This document shows positions 43,894 through 56,109 of a DNA stretch of 64,000 nt, one piece after another. Positions within the stretch are counted from its first letter, which is position 1. Each line of letters begins with the position of its first letter. The translations under genes and the position numbers were made by a program. The notes beneath the pieces were generated by a model. The model did no database searches. It saw only the letters and a program-made list of their open reading frames with translations, and had not been told where the DNA came from. The DNA is taken from positions 34,319,807 to 34,383,806 of the forward strand of contig JAKSZU010000018.1 in the NCBI GenBank assembly GCA_026018925.1, written 5' to 3'. This DNA is from Tupaia tana. Its lineage: Eukaryota; Chordata; Mammalia; Scandentia; Tupaiidae.

Positions 43894-44046
43894 AAAGAAT
43901 TCTTTTATTTAACTTTATTTATTTACTTATTTATTTGACTAGAGAGCACGGGAGAGAGAGAGAAAAAGTGAGAAAACAAGACTCCAGGTCAGGGACTCAA
44001 ACTGCAGTCCACCATGTGGGAATCCAGCACCCTTACCACCATGCCG
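43894..44046 (-). mobile_element. Family B SINE
   Basis: 'ttatttatttgactagagag', 'agggactcaaactgcagtcc' and 'cttaccaccatgcc'. The head is truncated by about 12 bases at its end. Confidence 0.85.
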
Positions 44047-47000
44047 TCACAATAAGGTTTAACATCCTTGTTATTTGGGATGAGGGTCAGGGATAAAGAG
44101 AGCCTGTGACCAAAATCACGAGGCAGTTTTACTTGCCATTTTGTTTATTGTGGGTTTTCAGATTCAATCAGGTTCTAAAAATCTGCTTCTGGAAGTGATC
44201 GAGTATACTTACCCACCATTATCTCATTTACTTATTTATTTGAATCAGAAAATCTTGGGTTAATACTATACTCTAAATACAGCTTTAATTAACATTATGA
44301 GTATCTGGAACACGTGCCACAAAAACAACAACAACAACAAAAAGAATACCTCTCAAATAATTCGCAAGGACTGGGTTTTACATGCCGTTTGGAAGTAGAT
44401 GCCGCCTGGCTTCATTTGAGCAGCTGTCTGCATCGCTAAGACTCTGGGATGGAGCATCTAATTCCCGTCTGTTGCTTACTGGCTTTCTAATTTTTCCCCT
44501 GTGATCATAGTTATAAAACCTAATTTCCAGGGGGTCTTGTGAATCATATTAGTAGCTTTGTGTTATAATAGCAATTTTATATTGCATTGGTATTCATTTT
44601 CACTATTACGGAATAATCAAATCAGCACCTCTCTTATTATGCCGTTGAAATAGAAAATAATGGCACTGTAATGTAAAACTGCTAATGTGATGAAACTCAC
44701 TCATTGTGTTAGGGTAAGAATGTCCTCCTTTCTTGTTCCAGCTCACTTGAAACTGTGATTGAGGAAGGAAATGGAAAGCATTTCTACATCTGTGATAAGG
44801 CCCAGCGTACATCCTTCATTTGAATACGTAATTGTCTTTCGATGGCTCAGGGGTGCTTGTTCTTGCCTTCCCTGCCACGGTGGCAATGGCAAGCCGGATG
44901 TTGTATGGACCAGTTTTTTAATATTGCGGCTTCCCTTTTAATCATGAGTAACACTGTATGTCTCTTTGTTTCCAGAGGAATTGTTTGCATCCTCTTTCAT
45001 GCTCACTGAGGTCTTCTTGCCTTTTTTTATTATTTTTTTAATGAAGAGCACATTTAGGCTATAGTTTTAGAAAGTGCAGCAGGCCCCCCGAAGGTTCTGA
45101 TTTGACAGGGATGTGAGGAGGTAGGTCAAGTGACTGCCTAATGAAGATGAATGAAGAAAATTGCTGGTACCAGGATCATGCGGGGGCTCCCAGCCCAGGT
45201 TGTTGGAAGTGTGATGGAATCTCATCGCTTCATTTATCAGTGTCATATTTGGGCTAAAAGTGAGCAGTATTGTTCTCATTTCTCCCAGATGGATAGGTCA
45301 ACTTTAATATTTATTGCTCTTGTAGAACATTTGTTTGATGTATTTCCATTAGCTAGGCAATAATAGAAAAGCAGTGGAGAGAAACATAAAACAGTTCCCT
45401 TCCTATTCACTTGAAATACAGCATACACTAATGTATAACTACGGCTTGAATTGCCATTGATTTTCCCCCCTTTTGGTTGATGACATGATTGTATATATTA
45501 AAGATTCCTGTGAAAATAATGGAGAGGCAGCATGAATATAATATATATTGAGAGTAACTGGCGGGGTATAAATTGTGTTGTCTTTTGATTTTCATGATTT
45601 GGTCGTATAATTGGTGACGTTCTCTTGGCCTTATATTAAATCCTTAGTCCAGTATTATATTTTAGAATGGGGAATAATGTGTGATAGATCGCATCATCCT
45701 CTCGGTTCTACGGTGAATCCCAATAAAGCTAGAATTTTCTTCACATTATAGAGCAAATTGTTTTCAGTTGCTGGATAATGTTGATTTTTTCTTTATATCT
45801 TTGTGGAAGAAAAATACCTTGTTAGAGAAAGTATTTGCCCATATGTTTGGAATACATTAAAGATAAGACCCTAAACATTCAAAAAGATTGGCGCTGCAAG
45901 GACATCTAGCTCCTGATTTATTAGCCGATGTTCACATTTTGCAGTATTCTGAACATGGGGGTACTATTTTATACTGTGGAGCAAACCTAGCTCTTTGTGA
46001 GGTAGGTGTTGTCTTAAGTGCAAAGCAAACATCCTAGCCATATGTTTCTATAATTTAAATTAATTTGGTACAGTCATACTGTTAATCTTTAGTGACTTGT
46101 TGATTGGCATTTTGCAGACATATTTCTGGAAGGCTCCCAATACCATTTTCTGCAGTCTTTCTGGCAGTAGCAAAGAGCAACATTTCCACAAATTGGAATC
46201 TTGTACAGCACTGGGAAGCGAGCCAAGATTTAAATTAGACAATAACCTCTGCTCTGTATATAGCTTCTATTCTTCAGCTGTAGGCAGAGTGATTTGTTTA
46301 ATACAGTCAGCCCTGTAGCATATAATAGACTGATATATGAGTCACTCCTTGGCAATGTGTGTTTCTTAAATTTATATAGATTGAACAACTGGTTGGTAAT
46401 GTACTTAGTTACAGTTGTACAAACAATAACTATTAGCAGGGCTGAAACAGGCCTGGAAAGGCTGCATTGGGCCGGTGTTTCTGAGGATTCTGAAGTATTG
46501 CCGATTTTCAGAATAATTCCCCTTTTGAGGCTTAGGGGGACTCTATTTCATAAACATGAGTGTGCTTTTTTAGCAAAGTAGCAATAAAAGTTTTATGTTA
46601 TAGTTTTCTGTTTCTCATTTTCTATTTGTTTAAAATTGAACTGGGGGACCTAATTTGCTTCGAAAATTAAACTTAACACTGGTCTGCATTTGGGCAGAAT
46701 AATTTGGTTGCAGGGTTTTTGTTTTCGAAACATTTGCTTGTTCTTTTAAAAGAACATTGGTATAAATACGTATTTTCCATTTTTTTTTTCAGGTTAGACT
46801 GTCGCTGACATTAATTGTTCATAGGTTGAAAGAGATCTTTCTGAACAACAAAGATCTTTTCTTAAGGGAAAAGTTTGTGCTCCAAGTTCAGTTCATGTTT
46901 ATTTAAAAGATTAAAATCATTAGACCAGATCTCACTTTTTTGTCCAAAAGAAAATTGATTTTGCTTCCCATAAAAGTGGGATCTGAAAGAGGATATTCAG

Positions 47001-47942
47001 GAATACGCAAATAAAGGCGATGTAGAAGTCTGTTTGTGCAGCTGAACAAAGCAATTCTGTTTTTACCGCTGAACATTTACTTAGCCTTGGTGTGAAAATT
47101 TCTGAACAGAATTGTCACCTGTCTTTAGAAAGTACTTCTTTTGTAAGGCAGAGGGGATCGTTTTGATCTGAAATGTTTTCATGCCTTTTTTTTTTTTTAC
47201 TTCTGCCAACTAGAGCATTTATAAAATAACGTACCCTGTAAATATTGAACAATACAAAGACATCTTTCATAACAGTTTATAATATGTTGCATGTGCTCAG
47301 TAGAAGCCAAGCAGTAGTTAGTGGCAAATGATATGCCAATCAAAAATTATTATTGCAAAGTATAACCTGGTATAATGCAGTATCTTATCTGGAAGTGTCA
47401 ACTTGATAGAAGCCAACTCTTTGTCTTTTAAAGTTAAGCTCTTGTTTGCCCTCAGTTAATTCTGTCTCCCAAAGGCTCATTTGAATTGCATAAAGGATAA
47501 TCTCCTTGACAGTTTTATACATTTAAACAATCTTGATTATATGGTATTTTACATGTTTTTTAAGCTCCCAGTTACTATTTTATGTAGGCTTTTAAGTCTT
47601 CAGTAGAAAAGAATTCTACTGATAGGTAGAATCTGATACTCTTTAGTGAAAAATATTCAGCAAAACTGGATATAGCACCTCTTTCATCGCCCTATGGTTC
47701 ATTATAGTAATATTTGATCACTAACAATGCGAGGGAGGTGCTTTTTACAATTGCTTATATCAAAATTCTAGTGAGATCAAATGGACAAAATGTAATACCT
47801 GGGTTTCACTCTATTGAAATAAAAGATGTATAGACAGTCTTCTGTATACCCCAACCCCGCTTGACTTTACTTTGGACAATTTGTACATGAATTTGGGGGG
47901 AAATTACAGGATCAAGTGCCTTCCTATAGGAATTCAGAGATG
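44047..47942. other. 3.9 kb block free of recognisable transposons
   Basis: This is the longest stretch in the window without a SINE, LINE or DNA transposon, in a region where the average spacing of SINEs is about 1 kb. I see no exon. Short overlapping frames at 46060-46581 (60-95 codons, both strands) have no recognisable domains. Words such as CAGCTG (44421-44426), TTAATTAA (about 44285-44292) and 'attgcattggtattcat' occur, but these are frequent. The block is the best candidate for conserved regulatory sequence. Confidence 0.5.
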
Positions 47943-48156
47943 AGAACAGCCGCACGGTCTTGTGGTTAAGGGAGCAAGATCCCACATGGCTGACCTTGTG
48001 AACTGGGCATGTATGCCTGAAACCCTGACAAGATGGAGAAACGGACAAGACATTGTGGTGTGACCATACCCCGTTGCGGGTGCTTTCTCCCTCTCCTCTT
48101 TTTCTGTCCCTCTCTGGTAAGTACATGTGCCCTCCTTTAAAAAAAAAAAAAAAAAT
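47943..48156 (+). mobile_element. Old tRNA-SINE variant, internally shortened
   Basis: Head 'gaacagccgcacggtcttgtgg', then 'gatcccacatggctgacc' joins 'ttgtgaactgggcatgtatg', so the B box and about 35 bp are lost. Body 'attgtggtgtgaccatacc' and poly-A (48139-48155). Confidence 0.78.
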
Positions 48157-48178
48157 CCATGAAGCAGGATTTAGAGAT

Positions 48179-48302
48179 TATGTGAGAGGATTTAGAAAGT
48201 TCATAGAAAAAAATATAATTAATGTGTAGTTTATTTTGGTGTAAACATTTTTGAGATCCATACGTAATATTTTCTATGAACTTTTTGGAGGCCACTCGTG
48301 TA
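48179..48302. mobile_element. Mariner-type MITE, family 2
   Basis: A 120-bp core (48181-48300) between TA dinucleotides. Ends 'gaggatttagaaagttcatag' and 'tatgaactttttggaggccac' are inverted copies. Centre 'ttattttggtgtaaacattttt'. Confidence 0.85.
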
Positions 48303-48369
48303 TGTGTTACCTGTGCTCTGTAAGGCCATGAGTGTGTATCAACACCATGTGGTAGCAAGGGGTATTACC

Positions 48370-48545
48370 TGGTATCATACAGACTGGCTTCTCATCTACT
48401 GCTCTGTGACTTTTGAACAAGATTCTCTCTGAGAATCTGCATCTGTAATCAGAGAGAAAATAATACTTCCCCATTAGGTTATGAGTAAGGTCAAATAGAT
48501 TGAAATATAGTTATTGACCAATAAATGTGACTGTTCTTATGGTGT
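48370..48545 (+). repeat. MIR element
   Basis: 'ctgctctgtgacttttgaac', 'gagaatctgcatctgtaatc', 'taatacttccccattagg' and 'ttgaccaataaatgtgac' follow MIR order. Confidence 0.65.
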
Positions 48546-48809
48546 GTCTTTCAACACTTTAGGGCTGGAGAGATTTGAAAAAGCTGGCCCAGAGTGACAG
48601 CTTTAGTATCTATTTTCTTTTCATTATTATTTGACAATCACTTGACTGTTTCTCCGTATTCCCTGAAAAAGTGAATTTTGAAGAGAAAATAGGGATTAAG
48701 GAACTGGCATTTGGGGAGGATAGGAAGCTCTTTTGTTTCCAAAAGCTCTTCCTGAGCTCCCAACTCCTTTGAAAGTCACCTTGTTATGTCCTAAAGATAA
48801 AGAGGTTCC
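48546..48809. other. Unassigned non-coding sequence
   Basis: No repeat or exon recognised. Confidence 0.4.
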
Positions 48810-49005
48810 CTCACATCTCTTCATTAACTGCTGAACAACAATCTTGCAAGGTTAGTATCAGTATTGTCTTACTCTGTAGATGAGGACATGGGAACCTCAA
48901 GAATTTAAGGGACTTGTAAAGAGCTTACATAACTCTTCCAGCTGGTGGATGGCATTTGAACCTATGTCCCTCTGACCATAAACCCATGTAGTTTTCAACT
49001 ATGAC
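48810..49005 (-). repeat. MIR element
   Basis: 'gtagatgaggacatgggaacc', 'aatttaagggacttgtaaag', 'ggcatttgaacctatgtccc' and 'tctgaccataaacccatg' are MIR antisense. Confidence 0.75.
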
Positions 49006-49033
49006 AGGTAGTATCCCTATGTTTAGGACTAAC

Positions 49034-49258
49034 CTTTTTTTTTTTTTTTTTTTTTTTTACTAAGGTTTATTTTGTTTCTTCTGAGAGAGAGAAGGGTACC
49101 CTCAACAGGGAGGGTCCTTATGTAGTGATCCACCCCCATTTCAGCCAGCTCTGATCATGTGCACATGTGCATCTACCAGCTCACATGGGGAGGCTCTGTG
49201 GTGTGAATCCAGGACCTTCCCCTGTGAGTCCATTTCGCTATGCCACTGCTTGACCCTA
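49034..49258 (-). mobile_element. Family C SINE
   Basis: Poly-T at 49034-49058, then 'aggtttattttgtttcttctgagagag' (49064-49090), 'gggtaccctcaacagggagg', 'tgaatccaggaccttccc' and 'gctatgccactgcttgaccc'. Good full-length example of the family. Confidence 0.85.
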
Positions 49259-49499
49259 AGAATAACTTCTTTATGGGCAATGAATCCTACCTCCCCTATG
49301 TGTGTGGTGCTGAGGAAGATGTTGTAAATGAGCTCATTAAACCCTGCTGGCTGTTTGACATTAAAAACTCTTGTACTCACTGGCATTTGACACAGGTGGG
49401 TGGTTTGTCACAGGAAAACAAACAAACTGAAAAAACTTCTTTCAGTATCTTATAATCAGCTTGGTGAAATAGCCTTGCATCTGACGTAAGGATGCTGAT
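49259..49499. other. Unassigned non-coding sequence
   Basis: No repeat or exon recognised. Confidence 0.4.
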
Positions 49500-49770
49500 T
49501 AAATATTTATTGATGGAGAGATTGCGTGAGTGATGTAACCAAATGCAAGCAAATATAATATAAACAATATCTTAAGTGTTGAGAGGATGGTTTGGAGAGC
49601 ATGTTTTCATTAGAAAGGTATATTTGATTAGAGATTTGAAGGATGGGAGATTTAGATCACCCAGTGATCTAAGGAGTAGAGTACTTAAAAGATATGAGAA
49701 GTTGAGATAAGTAAATAGAAGATGAGAGTTCAAATTAGAGTAACCTAACAACTGTGACAAATAGACCCAA
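49500..49770 (-). repeat. Possible LINE-2 fragment (antisense)
   Basis: Purine-rich 'ttgattagagatttgaaggatgggag' (49625-49650) resembles the antisense L2 segment also seen at 24470 and 56110. Weak. Confidence 0.4.
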
Positions 49771-49805
49771 GATACATAGTGAGGTGAGACAAATAATCGT
49801 ATTTC

Positions 49806-49969
49806 TTTTTAAAAGAAGTATTTATTCACTTTTACTTATTATTATTTAATTTGACCAGAGAGAGAGAGTGAGAGGGAAAGTGAAAAAGCAAGCCACCATG
49901 TTCAGGCCTCGTACCAGGGTTAGCCATGTGGGAGTCTGGTGCCTTAACTACCATGCCACCTGCCAGCCC
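49806..49969 (-). mobile_element. Family B SINE
   Basis: 'ttatttaatttgaccagagag', 'gaaaaagcaagccaccatg', and the head 'ctaccatgccacctgccagccc'. Confidence 0.9.
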
Positions 49970-50567
49970 TGTACTAAGTGTATTTCTGGTTCACTTTTAC
50001 GGTTCATGGTTGTACTGGTTGGTAGTGAAGGAGGGACCTAGGTTGGTGGAGGCTCTGCCATCTTTTACCTATCAGTATTCTTTTGGGATAGAAGGGGAAA
50101 CTGAAGATGGAGAAGATACACCTAATTCTCAACCTCTTTGGCCCCAAAGTGACATCTTTCTGCTCACTTGCATTGGTGCGAGCTAGTTGTGTGGCCCTGC
50201 CAAAATGCAAGGGTGCAAACAGCCAGTAACTCTGTATCATAGAAAGAAGAGCATGACTTTCAGAAAATAATTAGCTGTAGCTACCACAAATGACAGGCAG
50301 ATTTGCTTGCCAATATTAGAAGATTCTTTGGGGAGTTGGAAGAAGAGATGATACAATTATTCTTACAGTTGTGGGGGAAAGGGTTATAGGGGAGTTTTTG
50401 GATTATCAGTCAGAAAATACCTCTTCTCCTAAGATATAAAATTCAATCCTTTCAGTATTGGTAAAGATAAATGTTTAAAGAGCATGTGCCCATGGGGAGA
50501 ATTATAAACAGAGCAAAAACTTCTGAGGTATTGACATTGATTATGAGGAGTATGGCAGAGACTAAAG
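49970..50567. other. Unassigned non-coding sequence
   Basis: No repeat or exon recognised. Confidence 0.45.
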
Positions 50568-50846
50568 AGTTGCTTGAGGGGACCAGCAGATGGCCTAATA
50601 GTTATGTTGCTGGACTCCCATATAGTCCACTGCAGTTCGAGTCCTGGACCTGGTAGCTTAAAACTCACATCAGGTGCGTGTGTGCGAATGCCCAAGATCC
50701 TGAAAGGAGAATGGAGGAGAAAGGGTTGCAGTGTGGCCATCCCCCCCGGGGCGGGGGGGGGGGCGCTGATTTCTCACTCTCTCTCTGTCTGGCAAGTGCA
50801 CATGCCCAACAGTAAAAATATCTCTTAAAAAAAAAAGTTGCTTGAG
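50568..50846 (+). mobile_element. Family A SINE with target duplication and long C/G hairpin
   Basis: The body is about 50579-50835 between two copies of AGTTGCTTGAG. The C8/G4/C/G11 tract at about 50741-50764 is an enlarged form of the family hairpin. B box 'agttcgagtcc'. Confidence 0.94.
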
Positions 50847-51397
50847 TAATTATGGGTGTAAACAGAGAGGAGTTTGGGGAAGAGTTAGCATCCTTCTTTC
50901 CAAAGAAGGGGAGTTTTGTAGGAAAGGTGGGGTCACAAGAGGTGGAGGCAAAGTCTGTTTGGATGAGAAGGCATGTTCTCCAAACAAGGCAAAGTTACTA
51001 TTATTTATTTATTTATTACAAAAATTATAGAATAAAGTAAAGAAGACATGAAGGAATTTTCTTATGAGAAAAAGAGAGGTTAGGGAGGACAACAAGAGCA
51101 TTTAGACTTGTCAAATATTTATAACCGATTGTCTCTCTTTATTCTTGCCAGTAGGTAATTCTCTTCAGATGGTATTTGGTATAAAATGTGCTTTATTGCT
51201 TTTCATCACCCTGTAGTTTATTTATACATTTATTTTTTAACCTCTCCTGGGAACTCTCCATTACTACTTTCATTTTATGGTTCAATTTATGGATATGCGG
51301 AACCTGAATAAAATCATAGCTCTCCCTTTTCTAAAGAGTTGGTTTCTGAGAAAAAGAAGGTTGATATGTTATGTAGGATAGGGGTATGGGTTACATT
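50847..51397. other. Unassigned non-coding sequence
   Basis: A short (TTAT)n lies at 51003-51017. No exon recognised. Confidence 0.45.
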
Positions 51398-51540
51398 TAT
51401 GAGGGGGGGGGTCTTCAAACGTTCACATAAAATGTGTACTATGAAAAAAATCTATGTTTGGTTTTCTATTTTTTCTCATGCCAAAATAAACTTACAATTT
51501 TATCCCATTTTTCCATGAACTTTTTGAAGCCCCTGTGTGT
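51398..51540. mobile_element. Mariner-type MITE, family 2
   Basis: TA at 51398-51399, then 'tgagggggggggtcttcaaacg'. The right arm 'ttccatgaactttttgaagccc' ends in a TG tract that has overwritten the right target site. The G run is expanded to nine. Confidence 0.85.
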
Positions 51541-52649
51541 GTGTTGTGTGTGTGTGTTTTCAAGGTTAAATATTTCTAAATGATCCCTTACTTTTACTTC
51601 TCCCTTGCTCATTACTCTGTACACATTGACTTTACTGCTACCGAGATCAGGTTCCCTTTACCCCAGTTATGTCACTGATTCCAGAAACCTGTTCCTTTTG
51701 CAAGACCGGGTCTTTTGCAGGTATGGATATTGACTCAACAGAGGAAAGGATGATTCTGTTCGCTTGATCTGTGTTCAGTGAAAGTACAAAGTACGTGTTT
51801 GTTTCACTTGTAAGTAGAAAGGGGAAAAAACACACCTGGTTTGCCTTCAAAAAAATTCTTTTGATCTGACGGTTCTCAGAATAAAAACTGGGGTGAATCT
51901 TTTTTTCCAGTTGCTTTGTCTAATCTACCTTGTGGCTCTCATGAAAACAAAATTGGGAGTTGAAAGAGTCTACTATTGAGGCACAAAACGAAGATGCTTT
52001 TCATCATCCTGCAAAAGATATGGCCTTTTGTTTTTCTTGTCATATCCAATAACACCTGGTAATGTTTGGAGTCCTAACACAGTTGGGGAGAGGGAAAGTG
52101 ACTTAATTTAGATTGGCCATCTGTCTTAGGTCCCAGGTACAGTAGATGAAAATTTAGTTTTTTGTGTATATTCTACATGAAAGGGAAAATTAAATAATAC
52201 GGGTTTTTTTTTTTTTGGTAGTTTAAAAAGTGATCAACAGCATAGTATCATTAAAAACTTTCCTAAATATTGCCAAAGTAATTTAGTGCTGAAATTCATT
52301 GTACAGATCCATTTTGAGAAATAGATTTAATTTCTAAGGCCAGGAGCAATGGAGGGAATGGAGTTTCAAAGTTAGCCATCCAGATTGGAGTCCAAAAGCC
52401 AATTGCTTCCTACTGCTTCTGGCAACATGGTGTGTAGCCCAGAGCGTAGCTTGGCATGTGGCTAGGGGTGCCTTCTTTCATGAGATGCAGGAAACCTTCA
52501 GTAAAATTATAACAGGATATTGAAACATACTGACATGTCATCTTCTGGCCTTTAATGTCAAATCCCAACCAAAGTGCTTGTCCTTTGGCCTCTCCTCTCT
52601 CAGGATGGAAAGAGCACTATTTATGACCTTATGGGATTATTTCTGCATT
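51541..52649. other. 1.1 kb repeat-poor block
   Basis: No repeat or exon recognised. A 67-codon minus frame at 51647-51850 has no recognisable content. Confidence 0.45.
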
Positions 52650-53883
52650 TGTGCAGGAAATAATTATTTAGCACCTGCAGTGTCCCCTATGTGGGTTAAA
52701 AGTTGAGAACAAAATAATAAGCAAAAAAGGATACAGTTCTTTTATGAGTCACAGTCAGTGGGTGGGGCAAGTACATTAGCCAGTCAATTACCAAACTACA
52801 TACAAAACTGTTTTCTAAAGAGCAAAGTAGTACATACTGATACATACTTAGCACTCAGGAAATGTGAACTCTTGTAAATATTTTGCAGTTGATCCTTTTC
52901 TGGTGGAACTATCCAAATTAAAAAAAAAATAATTTCTACTGTCTAACATATATTTGAAGGTCTATTATGAGTCTTCATCTATGTAGTAAGTTATGTGTGT
53001 CTCCTGGGGTGCTTACAGCCTAGAGAAAAAGACAAGGAAACCAGTTATATTCCAGTGTGAAAGAGAGCCAGTACATTACATAGTGGCAGCAAGGCCTGGG
53101 AGGAGGAGGGAGATCTCACCATTGCATGTTAAGAGAAAAAGTTTTTTTTTTTTTTTTTAGAACCAGCAATTGTGAAGGATCCTGGAAATAGAGGCAGTGA
53201 GGTTGACAGTGGGGAGAGGAACAGAAGCAAATGAGGCTATATAGATAAAATGCTGTCTATTTGTGAATGGGCTTTCCCTTACAAGAGAAAAGGAAAGGAG
53301 TTTGTAATCAGAACACTGTGGGCAGGCCACTGAAAGGTTTTAAGCCTGTCCGGAACATGGAAGATCTGGTTTCCATTTTGGAAGGCTCAGTCTACTGAGA
53401 ACTGATTAAGTAAATTATTCTGTGGCCACATCGGAGAAGACTGCGGTGAGGAAAATGGTTATAGAATATCTTTAAGTTTAAAAAGGATGCTGAATATACA
53501 CTTTGACTCCAATTTGTTTTTTAAAGATTATGAAAGATGAGAAATGTTATGCCAAAATATTGAATGCTCATATTGAGGATAGGGTGAAAAATGTTTTTTG
53601 TGTTAGTCCTTGGGCTTTTCATTACTTTTTTTGAAAAAAAAAAAAAAAAGTAATAAGGCATTATGAAGAAGATAAATTGAAAGGAAGGTAATTCCAGATG
53701 AAGTATGAAGAATGGATCAAAGGGGAGACACTGGAATATGAGGATAGGTTAGAATCAGCAGTGCTATAAGAAGAGAATAAAGTAATATGAAGATGCTTGT
53801 GTAGTTGGTAGATTTGAATGACCTTATGTGCAGGATAAGAGAGAAGATCGGATGTGGTGATTGGGGATGTGAAACTTAATAGA

Positions 53884-54191
53884 TACAGGTTGAGCATTCC
53901 CGATCTGAAATCCAAAATGCTCTAAAATAAGAAACATTTTGAATGCTGACATGATACCATAAGTGGAAAATTTTACACCAACTACTTGTAATAAATAGGT
54001 AGTAATCAAATAGCTGCAATACCAAAATATTTTATAGAATGATCGTCAGGTTATGTGTAGAAGAAATGAATTTTGTGTTTAGACTTGGATTCTGTTACCC
54101 AGTATCTCATTATATATATGTAAATATTCCAAAACCTTAAAAATTTTCCAGAATCTGAAACACATGCTGTATAAAGGATCTTCAACCTGTA
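53884..54191 (+). mobile_element. Tigger-type (pogo) MITE inside L2
   Basis: TA at 53884-53885 and 54190-54191 bound a 304-bp core with ends 'caggttgagcattcc' and 'ggatcttcaacctg'. 'tgtttagacttggattctg' and 'cagtatctcattatatatatg' match the Tigger7-like consensus in inverted layout. No transposase. Confidence 0.85.
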
Positions 54192-54245
54192 GGAATGGAT
54201 TACTTTGGGGGAATGTGTCTGCGATTGGTAAAAGTAAGCTCTGTA

Positions 54246-54480
54246 AGTTAGCCATGGTGTTGCAGCAGTGATATGTCTGCAGTGTTGAGACATATTACAT
54301 ATACCCTCCACATGGAGGGTCCAGGGTTTGCATTCATTGGTCTCTCTTTATGTGTTAGGCATGCACATGCCCATGTTCCTGGCTCGCTCAGGTTGGCCAT
54401 GGATAGTAGCATGAAGACCCTGTTGGAGATACTGTTCTGTCATTTTTCTCTTATGGAAGGTAAATGAAATTTTAGAAAAA
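54246..54480 (+). mobile_element. Family C SINE, sense
   Basis: 'gttagccatggtgttgcagc', 'tccagggtttgcattcattgg', then 'ttctcttatggaaggtaaatgaaa' (54448-54471) match the copy at 60326 with a shortened body. Confidence 0.7.
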
Positions 54481-55380
54481 GAGAGAAGCTCTGTATTGAA
54501 TTTGATGAATTTCAGTTGTTGGTAAGACATCCATGGTGATATTCAGGATGAGTTCAAAATTTGCAGCTCTGTATTAGGGAAGATATTTAGACTGGAGGGT
54601 GTTGCTAATGATTGATAAACTGGGACGTGATGAACTATCAGAGCATGTATTAAGAAAATGACACACTTTCGGGGACAAGAACAGTGGTTTAGAGTGACTG
54701 TTTCAAAAAAAATGCAAATTCTCTTTCAAAAAGGGAAAGGTTAAAGTGGCAGAGGAAGAAAAATATTCATGTGAGACAAATACTGTGAAGAAGTATCCAT
54801 GGGTTTGGTAGTTATGAGTCCACAGTAGACTTAATGACAACAGCTCATTAAATAGCAAGACAATTGTGGGGAGGAAAGGAGTGAATAAGAGGTCTAGATG
54901 TGGAGATGGTAATGGGTTTAGCGATACTAGGGGAGGGAGCGAGAGGAGCTCAGCAGTTTTTGCTCCCCTAAATCCTAAGGATGAATGGGATTTGAACATT
55001 TTGGTAAGTCAAGGAAGGAAACAGGATTGGAAAAAGCTACAGAATCAAATGAGAGATTAATTGAATGAATCCAAATTAGGTAGAGTGAGATTTAGAACTG
55101 AGGGAGGCGAACCTGTTTTCCTTGGCAAGGGAAGGAGAGGGATATTTTACGGTGTTGATTTGGGGTCACAGTTGAAAGACCCTATGCCTGATGTGGCCTC
55201 TATGTTCTCAGCGAGGGACAAAGTTCTTTAGTGGAGGAATGATGAGGACTGGGGCAGAGAGCTTGAGGGACAGGTTCAGCTGAGTTGTGGGGAAATGGGA
55301 TGTGAAGAGCTACAAAGGGTTTGCTGAGTGTATGAAGAGGCTGCTGAAGTCAGAGACCATTTCCATTGGAACATACATAT

Positions 55381-55475
55381 TTTTGGTGCTCATGTCTCCA
55401 AGGCTTATTCATTTGTGAATGTGTATATATTCGTGTCTCTGTATGAGTGAATGTTTGTATGTGTGAATATGTGAA
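55381..55475. other. Short TG/ATGTG-rich spacer
   Basis: Imperfect 'gtgaatatgtgaata' repeats; nothing else. Confidence 0.4.
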
Positions 55476-55609
55476 TACATGAAAGGACTTTAAAAGTTTG
55501 TGGAAAAAATAGAATTAAAGTATGAATTTATTTTGGTCCTTTTTTTTTAAAATCCATGTAGTTTTCTCATGATAGGCATTTTTCATGACTTTTTGAAGAC
55601 CACTGAATA
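55476..55609. mobile_element. Mariner-type MITE, family 2
   Basis: A 130-bp core (55478-55607) between TA dinucleotides. Left 'aaaggactttaaaagtttgtgg', right 'catgactttttgaagaccac'. The centre holds a T8 in place of 'ggtgcaaaa'. Confidence 0.83.
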
Positions 55610-55727
55610 CATATGTGTGCATGTGGGGTGTGTGTGTATTCCATAACGGAAGGTCAGTACACATTTGTTGAATAAATGAGTCTGTTGTAGATATGTAGAC
55701 AATATTTTTTGTCTACTTCCTGGAACC

Positions 55728-56028
55728 TAAGTCATATATTTTATTTATTTATTTATTTATTTTTGGAGAGGTTTTTGTTATAGGGTGTGTGCGCTCGCCA
55801 GAAAGACAGAGAGAGACAGACAGAAAGCAAGAAATCACCCCCAAGGGGGGATGGCCATGCTGCTATCCCTTCTCCTCCATTCTCCTCTAGGGATCTTGGG
55901 CATGCACGCACATGCTCCCAGCATGAGTTTAAGCCACTGAGTCTGGGACTCGAACCATGGCCAACTACATGGGAGTCCAGTGACATAGCCATTATGCCAA
56001 CTGCTGGTCCCTAAATCATATATTTTAT
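55728..56028 (-). mobile_element. Family A SINE with 17-bp target duplication
   Basis: The body is about 55745-56011 between 'taagtcatatattttat' and 'taaatcatatattttat' (one mismatch). The tail is (ATTT)n rather than poly-T. Confidence 0.95.
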
Positions 56029-56109
56029 AAAAAGTTCATGCATGAATCAAAAGCTTAATCTAAATACTTAGTGTATCCATTCTCTAGTATATATAACACA
56101 CTGTATGTA

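Larger units (their letters stand above)
52650..55380 (-). mobile_element. Long LINE-2 relic (antisense), broken by later insertions
   Basis: The 3' end of the element is at 52650-53130 ('ttatttagcacctgcagtg'). 'ggccactgaaaggttttaagcctg' (53326-53349), 'ggatgtggtgattggggatg', 'gtaagacatccatggtgatattcagg' (54522-54547) and 'ggggagggagcgagaggagc' follow in the order of the antisense L2 ORF2 region. The Tigger at 53884 and the SINE at 54246 interrupt it. Net L2 is about 2.2 kb of the usual 3.3 kb. No reverse transcriptase frame is intact. Confidence 0.65.

Noticed and set aside
44730-44830. Possible exon after 'tttcttgttccag'
   Set aside because: The acceptor-like word is followed by stops in all frames within a short distance and there is no matching donor.
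46060-46581. Overlapping frames of 60, 73 and 95 codons in the repeat-free block
   Set aside because: They occur on both strands, have no recognisable domain and no supporting start or splice context. Length is within chance for this composition.
53145-53172. Poly-T followed by 'agaaccagcaattg' as another SINE
   Set aside because: No SINE body follows on either strand; the flanks are L2.
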